64,000 nucleotides of DNA, taken from Syntrophus buswellii. GTDB lineage: Bacteria; Desulfobacterota; Syntrophia; Syntrophales; Syntrophaceae. The position numbers were made by a program, and so were the translations under genes. The notes beneath the pieces are model-generated. The model saw nothing but the letters and a program-made list of their open reading frames with translations, made no database searches and was not told where the DNA came from. Position 1 is the first letter of the stretch. Each line of letters opens with the position of its first letter. The stretch lies in NCBI RefSeq assembly GCF_046097065.1, contig NZ_CP175563.1, forward strand, positions 744,001 to 808,000, given 5' to 3'. Below, in pieces: positions 17,226 to 26,360 of the stretch.

Positions 17226-19869
17226 GAAACTATCTCTAGTGATATGCGGAATCTTTGTGATCGGGCTTGCAGCCTTTCTGCTGGGAGCAGGAATTTCCAT
17301 CGCCGGAGAGGCGGCGCGCATTGCCGTCCTGCCCTTCGATATTTTTACCTCCGCGGAGAAGGCCTCATTGCAGGAGGCGATGTCCCGGCAGCTGTCCAGC
17401 GAATTCCGTAAATCCAAAAATGTCCAGCTGGTTGAGGAAAAATCTTTTGCGGACGCCCTGGCCGGTCAGGCGGTCACCGAAGCCCTGGGCTTTAAGATCG
17501 GGAGCATGACGGGCGCCGCTTATGTCGTTCTGGGAAGCCTTTCTGAATTCGGGGAAAGCCTCAGTGCGGATATCCGGGTTCTGGACATCCGCCGGTCAAC
17601 GGCCCTGCCGCCCCTGTTTGTCCAGGGGAAACGGAGCGCAATCGACAAGCTTGCGGCGGAGCTCAAATCGACCGTTCTTCTCAAGATCGCACCGGAATTG
17701 CGCATCGCCAGGGTCGAGATCCAGGGCAACCGGAAGATCGGGTCCAGCGCCATCGAACAGGTGCTGAAGAGCCGGCAGGGCAGCCTTTTTTCCGAGGAGG
17801 ATGTTTCAGCAGACATCAAGGCCATCTACAAGATGGGATATTTTAATGATGTGTCGGCGGAGACGAAAAGCACCTCCGAAGGCCGGATTCTGGTCTTCAG
17901 CGTTCAGGAAAAGGCCATGATCGCGGAGGTTCAGATCGAGGGCAACAAGGCGCTCAGCCGAAGTGACATTGAAGCGGTCATAAGCGCGAAGCCCAAACAG
18001 ATTCTCAATGCGGAGAAGGTAAAGGCCGATGTCCAGAAGATCAAGGAGCTCTACGACAGCAAAGGGTACTACAATGCCGAGGTCCTGGATCGGATTGAAT
18101 CTTCCGGACCCAAGGACATGCGTGTCGTTTACAGGATCAAGGAGCATGACAGGCTGTTTATCGAAAAGATCAGCTTTGAGGGAAATAAGACCTACACGGA
18201 AAAAGAACTCCGCAACATGCTCAGCACCACGGAAAAGGGCATCCTTTCTTTCTTTACCGATTCCGGGATACTCAAAAGGGAACAGCTCACGCAGGATGTT
18301 GCCAAACTCAATGTTTTTTATCTGAACAATGGGTTCATGAACGCGAAGGTCGGAGAACCGGAAATTTCCTATGACCGGAAGGGCATCTATGTCAAGATTC
18401 CCATTACGGAAGGAGAGAGGTATCGCGTCGGAACGGTTGAGATCACAGGCGACGAACTGACCGTTTCCCGGAAGGACCTGCTGTCTAAGCTGAAAATCGC
18501 CAAAAAGGAGCATTTCGACCGCGAAGCGATCATGAAGGACATCGATTATCTGACCCAGGCATGCAATGATGAGGGTTATGCCTATGCCGATGTCAGCCCC
18601 CGGACGGTCCCTCAGGAAAAAACCCAGTCCGTGGATGTCATGTTCGATATTACGAAAGGGCAGCATGTCTACTTCAACCGCATTGAAATAACCGGAAACA
18701 CCAAGACGAGGGACAAGGTCATCCGACGCGAGTTGGCCATCAAGGAGGGAGAGCTCTACAACAGCTCGAATCTGAAGAAGAGCTACGCAAACCTCAACCG
18801 GCTGCGCTATTTTGAAGAAATCGACTTTCAGACGGAGAAAGGTCCGGATGAAAGCAAAACGGATGTCAATATCCGGGTCAAGGAAAAGCAGACCGGCCTT
18901 CTCAGCCTGGGAGCCGGTTACAGCGCCCAGGACCGCGCCATGCTGACGGCGCAGATATCCCAGCAGAACCTCTTCGGCAGAGGGCAGATCCTGAGCCTCA
19001 AGGCAAATCTGGGTTCGAAAACCACCCTGTATCAGCTGTCCTTTATAGAGCCTTACCTGATGGATATGCCCCTGTGGAGCAAGTTTGATCTTTGGAACCT
19101 GGAGAGGGAATACAACTCCTACGATCTGGATTCAAAGGGCGGGGGTGTCACGCTGGGATATCCCCTCTGGCCGCAATATCAGATCAACGGCTACATCGCT
19201 TACCGGTATTCGCTGGATGACGTCACGAACGTCGATGGGGACGCTTCGAACTATGTCAAGGACCAGGAAGGCGAGAACACGACGAGCGGAGTGACCTTGT
19301 CGCTGGGTCGGGACACGACGGATGACAACATGTTTCCATCGAAGGGATCGAAAAACACGATTGCGGTGGAATATACCGGCGGTCCCCTGGGGGGAACCGT
19401 GGGGTTCACGAAATACACGTTAAGTTCCACCTGGTTCTTCCCTCTCCCGCTGGAAACCGTTCTGGGAACCAGGGCCCGGGCGGGGTACATCTCGGCCCAC
19501 AGCGGCGAAAGGCTCCCCATTTATGAGCGGTTTTACCTTGGGGGAATCAACTCTCTCCGCGGATTGCGTGATGTGGGGCCCAAGGACGAGGAGGGCGACG
19601 TGATCGGCGGCAAGACGATGTTCAACGTCAACGTGGATTTTGTCTTTCCGCTGATCAAGAATGCGGGGATGAAGGGGGTCATCTTTTTTGATGCCGGAAA
19701 TGCCTGGGAAAGCGGTTACGATCTTGGCGATCTTCGCCAGACGGCGGGCGTCGGCATCCGCTGGTATTCCCCCATTGGACCGCTCCGCCTGGAATGGGGC
19801 TATGTGCTTGACCGCGAGGAGGACGAACCGGCGAGCCGCTGGGAATTCACCATCGGCATGTTCATGTAA
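17212..19869 (+). CDS. bamA: Outer-membrane assembly factor BamA with extra N-terminal domain
   Basis: 885-residue Omp85 protein that folds beta-barrel proteins into the outer membrane. After an N-terminal signal/hydrophobic segment (~8-30) comes an unusual ~125-residue domain (~35-158; RIAVLPFDIFTSAEKASLQE, YVVLGSLSEFGESLSADIRV) resembling the TolB-N/FlgO-like fold. Five POTRA domains follow (starts near LRIARVEIQGNRKIG, MIAEVQIEGNKALS, LFIEKISFEGNKTYT, YRVGTVEITGDELT, VYFNRIEITGNTKT), then the 16-strand barrel with the L6 motif region GGINSLRGLRDVGP. Usual BamA is ~800 residues, so the extra domain explains the excess. Start ATG 17212 overlaps lolD; ATG 17200 and TTG 17188 are alternatives. 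Confidence 0.93.
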   Translation: MPVHKKLSLVICGIFVIGLAAFLLGAGISIAGEAARIAVLPFDIFTSAEKASLQEAMSRQLSSEFRKSKNVQLVEEKSFADALAGQAVTEALGFKIGSMTGAAYVVLGSLSEFGESLSADIRVLDIRRSTALPPLFVQGKRSAIDKLAAELKSTVLLKIAPELRIARVEIQGNRKIGSSAIEQVLKSRQGSLFSEEDVSADIKAIYKMGYFNDVSAETKSTSEGRILVFSVQEKAMIAEVQIEGNKALSRSDIEAVISAKPKQILNAEKVKADVQKIKELYDSKGYYNAEVLDRIESSGPKDMRVVYRIKEHDRLFIEKISFEGNKTYTEKELRNMLSTTEKGILSFFTDSGILKREQLTQDVAKLNVFYLNNGFMNAKVGEPEISYDRKGIYVKIPITEGERYRVGTVEITGDELTVSRKDLLSKLKIAKKEHFDREAIMKDIDYLTQACNDEGYAYADVSPRTVPQEKTQSVDVMFDITKGQHVYFNRIEITGNTKTRDKVIRRELAIKEGELYNSSNLKKSYANLNRLRYFEEIDFQTEKGPDESKTDVNIRVKEKQTGLLSLGAGYSAQDRAMLTAQISQQNLFGRGQILSLKANLGSKTTLYQLSFIEPYLMDMPLWSKFDLWNLEREYNSYDLDSKGGGVTLGYPLWPQYQINGYIAYRYSLDDVTNVDGDASNYVKDQEGENTTSGVTLSLGRDTTDDNMFPSKGSKNTIAVEYTGGPLGGTVGFTKYTLSSTWFFPLPLETVLGTRARAGYISAHSGERLPIYERFYLGGINSLRGLRDVGPKDEEGDVIGGKTMFNVNVDFVFPLIKNAGMKGVIFFDAGNAWESGYDLGDLRQTAGVGIRWYSPIGPLRLEWGYVLDREEDEPASRWEFTIGMFM

Positions 19870-19914
19870 GGGATGGTCAGATCCGTTTATTTCACAGTTA
19901 AGGAGAGTTTTTTC

Positions 19915-20451
19915 ATGAAAGATAAACTTATGAGGATTTCGCTGTTGGTCTTTGGTTTTGTTTTTCTGTGTTCGCTACCCGCGGCCCTGGCCGCTGAAAA
20001 AATCGGATTTGTGGACGTTCGGGAGGTTATGCTGAATTCCGTGGAGGGGAAAAAGGCCTCTGAGGAATTAAAAAAGACCTTTGAAAAAAACAGGGCGCAG
20101 ATTTCGGCCAAGGAGGCGGAACTTAGAAAACTCAAGGAAGATCTGGATAAGCAGCGTTCCGTCCTGAAGGAGGCGGCCCTGAGAGAAAAGGAAAACGCCT
20201 ACCAGAAGAAGCTTCGCGATTATCAGCAGATGGTCAAGGATGCCAATGAAGAAATGCAGAAACGGGACCAGGAGCTTTCCAAGACTCTGCTGCCGGAGAT
20301 CATGAAGGTCATCAGTGACATCGGGACGAAGGAGAAGTTTACGGTCATCCTGGATGTCGGATCGGTTCCCGTGCCCTTTTTCTCCAGGGAAAATGATTTG
20401 ACCAAGCGCGTTATCGAAGAATTCGATCGGACCTACAAGCCGAAAAAGTAA
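19915..20451 (+). CDS. skp: Periplasmic chaperone Skp/OmpH family
   Basis: 178-residue exported protein. An N-terminal signal peptide (MRISLLVFGFVFLCSLPAAL, cleaved near ALAA-EK) precedes KIGFVDVREVMLNSVEGKKA, the OmpH start, and a long coiled coil (~50-130) rich in Lys/Glu. Skp trimers hold unfolded outer-membrane proteins for delivery to BamA, whose gene lies 45 bases upstream. ATG 19915 follows AAGGAGA; an upstream in-frame start at 19873 would disrupt the signal peptide. Confidence 0.9.
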   Translation: MKDKLMRISLLVFGFVFLCSLPAALAAEKIGFVDVREVMLNSVEGKKASEELKKTFEKNRAQISAKEAELRKLKEDLDKQRSVLKEAALREKENAYQKKLRDYQQMVKDANEEMQKRDQELSKTLLPEIMKVISDIGTKEKFTVILDVGSVPVPFFSRENDLTKRVIEEFDRTYKPKK

Positions 20452-20511
20452 CGGCTGGTGATGAAGGATCGGAAAGAACGAATGGAAAAGTAATCCGTTC
20501 CAGAAAGGAAT

Positions 20512-21573
20512 ATGAACGGGGAAGTGAAAAAGACGCTCAATGAAATCGCCTCTTTTCTGGGGGGAACGGTTGTCGGGGATGATCAAGCTCTCATTGGCTC
20601 GGTTCGGGGAATTGACGAAGCCGGTCCGGGAGATATCACCTTTGTCGCCAATGCGCAGTACGAACAGAAGCTGCTGACCACAAAGGCCTCAGCGGTCCTC
20701 GTTTCCAGAGACACGGAAAGCCCCGGCAGAAACCTGGTTCAAGTTGACGACCCTTACGCAGCCCTCGGCAGGCTGCTGGCTTTGTTTTACCCGGAGGAGA
20801 AGGAAATTCCCGCCGTCAGCGGCCGGGCGATGATTGAGGAGGGCGCTGAGATTGCTCCGTCGGCCACGGTATACCCCGGGGTCTACGTCGGCCGGGGGGC
20901 CAGGATCGAAGCGGGGGCTGTTCTCTATCCCGGCGTATTTATCGGCCGCGAGGCCGTCATCGGTGAAGATTCCGTTCTCTACCCCAATGTGTGCGTTTAC
21001 CGGCGATGCCTCATTGGCAGGCGGGTCATTCTCCATGCTGGTGTGGTGGTAGGGAGTGACGGCTTCGGCTTTGCCAATCCGGGGCGCGACAATCTGAAAA
21101 TCCCCCAGATCGGCATTGTCCAGATCGATGACGATGTGGAGATCGGTTCCAATACGACCATCGATCGGGCAACCCTCGGCCGGACCTGGATTCAGAGGGG
21201 CGTTAAAATCGACAATCTCGTTCAGATTGCCCACAACGTGGTGATCGGAGAAAAATCGATCATCGTTTCCCAGGTCGGCATTTCCGGCAGCACCCACCTG
21301 GGTCAAAGCGTGATTCTCGGCGGACAGGCGGGGCTCGTAGGCCATCTGGATATCGGTGATTTCGCCATGGTCGGTGCTCAGAGCGGCGTTCATGAAGATG
21401 TGAAGGCCCGTTCCATCGTTTCCGGTTCGCCGTGCATGCCCCACCGAACCTGGCTGAGAGCAATGTCCTGTGTGCCACGGTTGCCGGAGATGCGCACGAC
21501 ACTGAACCATGCATTAAAGCGCTTGGAGGTGCTGGAAGGGCAGTTCAGTGAGCATCTGGAAAAAAAGAAGTAA
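20512..21573 (+). CDS. lpxD: UDP-3-O-acylglucosamine N-acyltransferase LpxD
   Basis: 353-residue trimeric acyltransferase, third step of lipid A synthesis. The N-terminal uridine-binding domain (IRGID-like SVRGIDEAGPGDITFVANAQ) is followed by left-handed beta-helix hexapeptide repeats and the catalytic-His region NLVQIAHNVVIGEKS. A C-terminal helix (LNHALKRLEVLEGQF) matches the ACP-binding helix of LpxD. AAAGGAAT precedes ATG 20512. In many proteobacteria fabZ lies between lpxD and lpxA; here it is absent. Confidence 0.96.
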   Translation: MNGEVKKTLNEIASFLGGTVVGDDQALIGSVRGIDEAGPGDITFVANAQYEQKLLTTKASAVLVSRDTESPGRNLVQVDDPYAALGRLLALFYPEEKEIPAVSGRAMIEEGAEIAPSATVYPGVYVGRGARIEAGAVLYPGVFIGREAVIGEDSVLYPNVCVYRRCLIGRRVILHAGVVVGSDGFGFANPGRDNLKIPQIGIVQIDDDVEIGSNTTIDRATLGRTWIQRGVKIDNLVQIAHNVVIGEKSIIVSQVGISGSTHLGQSVILGGQAGLVGHLDIGDFAMVGAQSGVHEDVKARSIVSGSPCMPHRTWLRAMSCVPRLPEMRTTLNHALKRLEVLEGQFSEHLEKKK

Positions 21574-21611
21574 CGTTCATGAGCTAAGGCAAAAGAGGAA
21601 ACAAATCAACC

Positions 21612-22385
21612 ATGAGGATTCATTCCACAGCAGTCGTGTCACCCGAGGCCAGCCTGGCGGAGGGTGTTGAAGTCGGAGCGTACAGCGTAATCGGTCCCGG
21701 TGTGACCATCGGGAAAAATACGATTCTCGGATCGCACGTCGTTATTGAACGGGATACGGATATCGGTGAGGACTGCAGGATTTCATCCTTCTGCTCTCTG
21801 GGCGGCGATCCTCAGGATTTGAAGTACGAAGGGGAAAAGACGCGGGTTGTCATCGGAAACCATAATGTGTTCCGTGAATATGTGACCGTGAACCGGGCCA
21901 CGTCGGCGGATATCGGCGTTACCCTGATCGGAGATCACAACCTCATCATGGCCTATTGTCATGTTGCCCATAACTGCAAACTGGGGAACAATATCATCAT
22001 TTCCAATGCATCCCATCTGGCCGGGCATATTCATGTCGACGACTACGCCATCATCAGCGGCATGGTCGGCATTCACCAGTTCACGAGGATAGGGGCGCAC
22101 TGCATCATCGGAGGGGCATCTGCGGTGACTCAGGATATCCCGCCCTATGTGACGGCGGCGGGCAATCACGCAAAACTCTATGGACTCAATCTCATCGGAC
22201 TGGAGCGACGGGGGTTCAGCAAGGAGACCATTGCGGCTCTGAAGGAAGCCTATCGGATCATCTTCCGTTCACCTCTGCGGCTTGAGGCCGCTCTGGAACG
22301 GGTGAGGACAACCGTAACGGATACACCGGAGGTGCGCAATTTCATTGAGTTCATCCAGACGTCGGAACGGGGCGTCTGCCACTAG
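21612..22385 (+). CDS. lpxA: UDP-N-acetylglucosamine acyltransferase LpxA
   Basis: 257-residue left-handed beta-helix acyltransferase for the first lipid A step. Hexapeptide repeats run through ~residue 185. The catalytic His is His120 in CHVAHNCKLGNN. The chain-length-ruler position (Gly173 of E. coli LpxA, Met169 in P. aeruginosa) corresponds to Gly168 in CIIGGASAV, which by analogy suggests a long (about C14) hydroxyacyl chain; this is inference. C-terminal helices with GLERRGFSKETIAALKEAY match the family. If the downstream oxidoreductase is GnnA-like, this LpxA might use a 3-amino analogue of the sugar. Confidence 0.96.
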   Translation: MRIHSTAVVSPEASLAEGVEVGAYSVIGPGVTIGKNTILGSHVVIERDTDIGEDCRISSFCSLGGDPQDLKYEGEKTRVVIGNHNVFREYVTVNRATSADIGVTLIGDHNLIMAYCHVAHNCKLGNNIIISNASHLAGHIHVDDYAIISGMVGIHQFTRIGAHCIIGGASAVTQDIPPYVTAAGNHAKLYGLNLIGLERRGFSKETIAALKEAYRIIFRSPLRLEAALERVRTTVTDTPEVRNFIEFIQTSERGVCH

Positions 22386-22407
22386 CGCAGAGACAGGGAA
22401 AAGAGGG

Positions 22408-23355
22408 ATGAGCAGAATACGGGTGGGAGTTGTCGGAATCGGGCATCTGGGCAATTACCATTTACAGAAATACGCCAGAATCGAAGACGTCGAAATCGTC
22501 GGTGCGTCAGACAGCCAGACGGAACGCGCCCGGAAGGCGGCGGACCAGTTCGGGTGCGAGGCGCTGAGCGATCATCGCCGGCTCCTGGGGCGGGTGGACG
22601 CGGTGAGCATTGCCGTGCCGACGGGAGCGCATTACGCGGTAGCGCACGATTTTCTTGAAGCCGGGGTTCATGTGCTTCTGGAAAAGCCGATTACGGAAAC
22701 CCTGGCGCAGGCCGATGAACTGGTTGCCCTGGCCGAGAAGCAACGCCTGGCCTTTCAGATCGGTTTTGTGGAACGGTTCAACCCGGCCATTGTTGCGCTG
22801 GAAGGAGTGATGAAAAAGCCGGTCTTTATTGAGGCCCACCGGCTTCACCCTTTCTTCGAACGGGGAACCGATGTGGACGTGGTTCTCGACCTCATGGTTC
22901 ACGATCTGGATCTGATCCTCCATTTTGTCCAGTCGTCGGTGACGGATGTCGCTGCCGTCGGCGTTTCCGTTCTATCCGAGAAGATCGACATTGCCAATGC
23001 CCGTGTGACCTTTGCCGACGGATGTGTGGCGAACCTGACGGCCAGCAGGGTGACGGCCAAGACCATGCAGAAGATCCGGTTCTTTGAAACGAATGGTTAC
23101 CATTCCGCCGACTGCGCCAAGCGTGAGGTGTCCTCTCTTAGAACGAGGCGGTTTCCCGATGGTAAAGTCGAAATTGTTGCGAATCCGTTGAATATCCCGA
23201 AGCATGACCCCCTTGAAGAAGAAATCCAGGCCTTTGTCCGGGCCGTCAAAACCGGCATGCCGCCTCCCGTGACGGGGGAGGAGGGCCGCCAGTCTCTTGA
23301 AGTGGCTTTGAACATTGTCGACAGAATTGAATCGGCCCGCAGAAGCCTGAGATGA
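22408..23355 (+). CDS. Gfo/Idh/MocA oxidoreductase in lpx operon (GnnA candidate)
   Basis: 315-residue NAD(P)-dependent oxidoreductase. Rossmann motif VGVVGIGHLGNYH at the N-terminus, the conserved EKPITET lysine motif, and the family C-terminal beta domain (RLHPFFERGTDVDVVLDLMV, then HDLDLILH). Start ATG 22408 has AAGAGGG upstream; it begins 22 bases after lpxA and ends 16 bases before lpxB. In Acidithiobacillus ferrooxidans gnnA, a member of this family lying between lpxA and lpxB, oxidises the 3-OH of UDP-GlcNAc; GnnB then aminates it, giving amide-linked lipid A. Position and family fit, but no gnnB lies next to this gene, so the role is a hypothesis. Confidence 0.85.
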   Translation: MSRIRVGVVGIGHLGNYHLQKYARIEDVEIVGASDSQTERARKAADQFGCEALSDHRRLLGRVDAVSIAVPTGAHYAVAHDFLEAGVHVLLEKPITETLAQADELVALAEKQRLAFQIGFVERFNPAIVALEGVMKKPVFIEAHRLHPFFERGTDVDVVLDLMVHDLDLILHFVQSSVTDVAAVGVSVLSEKIDIANARVTFADGCVANLTASRVTAKTMQKIRFFETNGYHSADCAKREVSSLRTRRFPDGKVEIVANPLNIPKHDPLEEEIQAFVRAVKTGMPPPVTGEEGRQSLEVALNIVDRIESARRSLR

Positions 23356-23371
23356 AGAGCGAATCCTTCCC

Positions 23372-24523
23372 TTGAGTTCAAAGCGCATCCTTATTGTGGC
23401 GGGAGAGGCATCCGGAGACCTTCACGGGTCTTCCCTGGTCCGCGCGATGATGCGGAAGAACCCGGGGCTTTCCTTTTACGGCGTCGGAGGCGGCCGTATG
23501 AGGGAGGCCGGCGTGGACTTGTGGGCCGATGCGGGGAACATGGCCGTTGTGGGGTTGACGGAAGTGCTGTCCAAGCTGCGGGTCATTCTGTCTGTCATGA
23601 GCCGCCTGAAAAAGTCGATGCGGTTCCAAAAACCCGATCTCGTCATTCTCATCGATTATCCCGACTTCAATCTTCCCCTTGCACGATCTGCAAAGAAAAA
23701 CGGTATTCCCGTTTTTTATTACATTTCTCCCCAGATCTGGGCCTGGCGGAGAGGAAGGATCAAGACCCTCGGCCGCGTTGTGGACCGCATGGCGGTCATC
23801 CTTCCCTTCGAGGAGCCGCTCTACCGGAAGTCGGGTGTTGATGCCTCCTTTGTCGGCCACCCCCTTCTCGATGCCGTCCAGGTAAGCTCTTCGCGCAGCG
23901 AAACCCTTCGCCGGCTGGGACTGCGGGACAACGTAACGACGGTAGCGCTCTTGCCGGGAAGCCGGAAGGGGGAGGTCACCCGGCTGCTTCCGGGCATGCT
24001 GAAGGCGGTGCGGCTCATCGCCGGGAAGATCCAGCCCGTGCAGTTTCTCCTCCCCCTGGCCGACACGCTGGACCCGGCCTGGATGGAGAGCCGGATGCAG
24101 GGGGTGGATGTGCCTGAGATTCGCCTGGTTCGAGGTGCCACGTATGACGCGGTGGCCGCGGCTGATGCAGCTGTGGTGGTGTCCGGAACGGCCACCCTGG
24201 AAACAGCGCTTCTGGGGACTCCCCTGGTCGTTATCTACAAAGTTTCAGCCCTTTCCTATCTGATTGGACGGATGCTCATTTCTGTGGATCATATCGGCCT
24301 GGTGAATATTGTGGCCGGAAAGACCGTGGCCCCGGAGCTGATCCAGCACCAGGCCAACCCGGAGCGCATCGCAGCGGAAGTCCTGGCGATCCTCGGCGAT
24401 GCCGACCGGAGAAGAATCATCAAGGAGGAGCTTTCGCAGCTCCGGGAAAAACTCGGCCGGCCGGGTGCGGCCCGGCGGGCGGCCGATATGGCCTTGTCGC
24501 TTCTGCAGAGACCCCGGGGATAA
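23372..24523 (+). CDS. lpxB: Lipid A disaccharide synthase LpxB
   Basis: 383-residue GT19 glycosyltransferase that joins UDP-diacylglucosamine and lipid X. Family motifs: ILIVAGEASGDLHGSSLVRA at the N-terminus, FYGVGGGRMREAGVDLW, VLIDYPDFNLPLA, YYISPQIWAWRRGRIKTL, LLPGSRKGEV and VSGTATLETALLGTPLVVIY. The only in-frame start is TTG 23372 (MSSKRILIV), as an ATG-led short frame just upstream terminates before it. The start is unusual but the protein is complete. Confidence 0.95.
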   Translation: MSSKRILIVAGEASGDLHGSSLVRAMMRKNPGLSFYGVGGGRMREAGVDLWADAGNMAVVGLTEVLSKLRVILSVMSRLKKSMRFQKPDLVILIDYPDFNLPLARSAKKNGIPVFYYISPQIWAWRRGRIKTLGRVVDRMAVILPFEEPLYRKSGVDASFVGHPLLDAVQVSSSRSETLRRLGLRDNVTTVALLPGSRKGEVTRLLPGMLKAVRLIAGKIQPVQFLLPLADTLDPAWMESRMQGVDVPEIRLVRGATYDAVAAADAAVVVSGTATLETALLGTPLVVIYKVSALSYLIGRMLISVDHIGLVNIVAGKTVAPELIQHQANPERIAAEVLAILGDADRRRIIKEELSQLREKLGRPGAARRAADMALSLLQRPRG

Positions 24524-24589
24524 CGTGGGTCTGCGGGGAACCCGGCCGGTAAGGAAGGCCTGAGCGCAGGGACTTTTGCAAGGAAAACA

Positions 24590-26338
24590 ATGGATATCTT
24601 TAAGCGTCTTTTGAAATTGACCAAACCCCACATTCCCCGGTTTGCCGTCGCCATGGTCTGCATGCTGGTCGTGGGCGCCCTTACCTCTGCGCTGGCTTTT
24701 CTCGTCAAGCCGGCCCTGGATGACATTTTCCTCAAAAGGAATGCGGAAATGCTCCTCTGGATTCCCCTGGCCGTCATTCTGATCTACGCGGTCAAGGGAT
24801 CCTGCAGTTATTTTCAGACGATTCTGATGAGCTTCATCGGTCAGCGCATCGTCGCCGACCTGCGGTACCATTTGTATGAGCAGATCCAGAGGCAGTCCCT
24901 GAGATTCTTTGCCAAGCATCACACAGGGGAGCTCATGTCGCGGATCACCAACGATGTCACTTCCATCCAGCATGCCGTTTCCGAGGCGGTGACCAGTCTC
25001 CTCAAGGACACCTTTACCCTGATCTTCCTTGTCTTCGTCATTTTCTACCGGGACTGGCAGCTGGCCATCATCGCCATGTTCGTCTTTCCCCTGACCATCT
25101 ATCCCATTGCCAAGTTCGGAGAGAAGATGAGACGGAATGCGACGAAAACCCAGGTCACCATGGCCGGCCTTACCACGCTGCTCCAGGAGACCATTTCCGG
25201 CACGCGCATCGTCAAGGCCTTCTGCATGGAGGCCTATGAGAACATGCGCTTCGCCAGGGAAAACGAGAAGCTGATGCGCCTGGCTTTGAAGTCCGTTTCC
25301 ATCAACGCGATTTCCAGCCCGTTCATGGAGTTCCTGGGAGGGATCGGCATCGCCGCGATCATTTTTTACGGAGGCTACCAGGTTATTCACGGCTCCTCCA
25401 CCCCGGGAACCTTTTTTTCCTTTCTGACGGCGCTGATCATGCTGTATGAACCGGTCAAAAGATTGACAAACGTCAACAACACCATTCAAAAAGGGATAGC
25501 CGGCGCCCAGAGGGTCTTTCACATTCTGGATCTCGTTCCCGACATTCTTGACAGAGAGCATGCCGTGGACCTTCCCCGCATCGTCGAAAAGATCGAAATC
25601 CGAAATGTTTCCTTTTCCTACAACGCAACCCCGGTGCTCAGAAATATCAATTTGACCATCCGTGCCGGTGAAGTGATCGCCTTTGTCGGAATGAGCGGCG
25701 GAGGCAAGACGACGCTGGTCAATCTGATCCCCAGATTTTACGACGTATCCGACGGGCAGATCCTCATTGACGGCCACGACATCCGGGATGTGACCCTGCT
25801 GTCGCTGCGCCGCCAGATCGGGATCGTGACCCAGCAGACCATCCTGTTCAACGATACGGTCCGGAACAACATTTCCTATGGAAGCCGCGACTGCTCGGAG
25901 AAGGAGATCATCGAGGCGGCCAGGGCGGCCAATGCCCATGAGTTCATCCAGAACCTTCCCGAACAATACGATACGGTGATCGGAGAACAGGGGACCCGGC
26001 TGTCCGGCGGCGAGCGGCAGCGAATCTCCATTGCCAGGGCGCTGCTGAAAAATGCCCCGATCCTGATCCTCGATGAGGCCACATCCTCGCTTGATACCGA
26101 GGCCGAGATGGAGGTTCAGGATGCCTTGGAGCGCCTGATGAAGGGGAGGACGACCCTGGTGATCGCCCACCGCCTTTCCACGATCCGCACGGCCGACCGG
26201 ATTGTCGTGCTGGTCAGGGGGGAAATCGTGGAAGAGGGCTCTCACGATACGCTGCTGGCCAGGCAGGGTGAGTATTGCAAACTGCACCAGCTGCAATTCA
26301 AAGAGAACAAAGCGGGGGAGGAAATGGACCTGAAGTAG
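24590..26338 (+). CDS. msbA: Lipid A export ABC transporter MsbA
   Basis: 582-residue half-transporter that flips lipid A-core across the inner membrane. Six membrane segments in the first ~310 residues, then an ATPase domain with Walker A FVGMSGGGKTTLVNLI, signature TRLSGGERQRISIARALL and Walker B PILILDEATSSLDTEAE. Length equals E. coli MsbA. AAGGAAAAC precedes ATG 24590. Followed 22 bases later by lpxK as in many Gram-negatives; the Kdo transferase gene (waaA), often in between, is absent here. A 722-codon antisense frame over this gene is a shadow. Confidence 0.93.
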   Translation: MDIFKRLLKLTKPHIPRFAVAMVCMLVVGALTSALAFLVKPALDDIFLKRNAEMLLWIPLAVILIYAVKGSCSYFQTILMSFIGQRIVADLRYHLYEQIQRQSLRFFAKHHTGELMSRITNDVTSIQHAVSEAVTSLLKDTFTLIFLVFVIFYRDWQLAIIAMFVFPLTIYPIAKFGEKMRRNATKTQVTMAGLTTLLQETISGTRIVKAFCMEAYENMRFARENEKLMRLALKSVSINAISSPFMEFLGGIGIAAIIFYGGYQVIHGSSTPGTFFSFLTALIMLYEPVKRLTNVNNTIQKGIAGAQRVFHILDLVPDILDREHAVDLPRIVEKIEIRNVSFSYNATPVLRNINLTIRAGEVIAFVGMSGGGKTTLVNLIPRFYDVSDGQILIDGHDIRDVTLLSLRRQIGIVTQQTILFNDTVRNNISYGSRDCSEKEIIEAARAANAHEFIQNLPEQYDTVIGEQGTRLSGGERQRISIARALLKNAPILILDEATSSLDTEAEMEVQDALERLMKGRTTLVIAHRLSTIRTADRIVVLVRGEIVEEGSHDTLLARQGEYCKLHQLQFKENKAGEEMDLK

Positions 26339-26360
26339 TCCCCGGCTACAGGATATTCCC

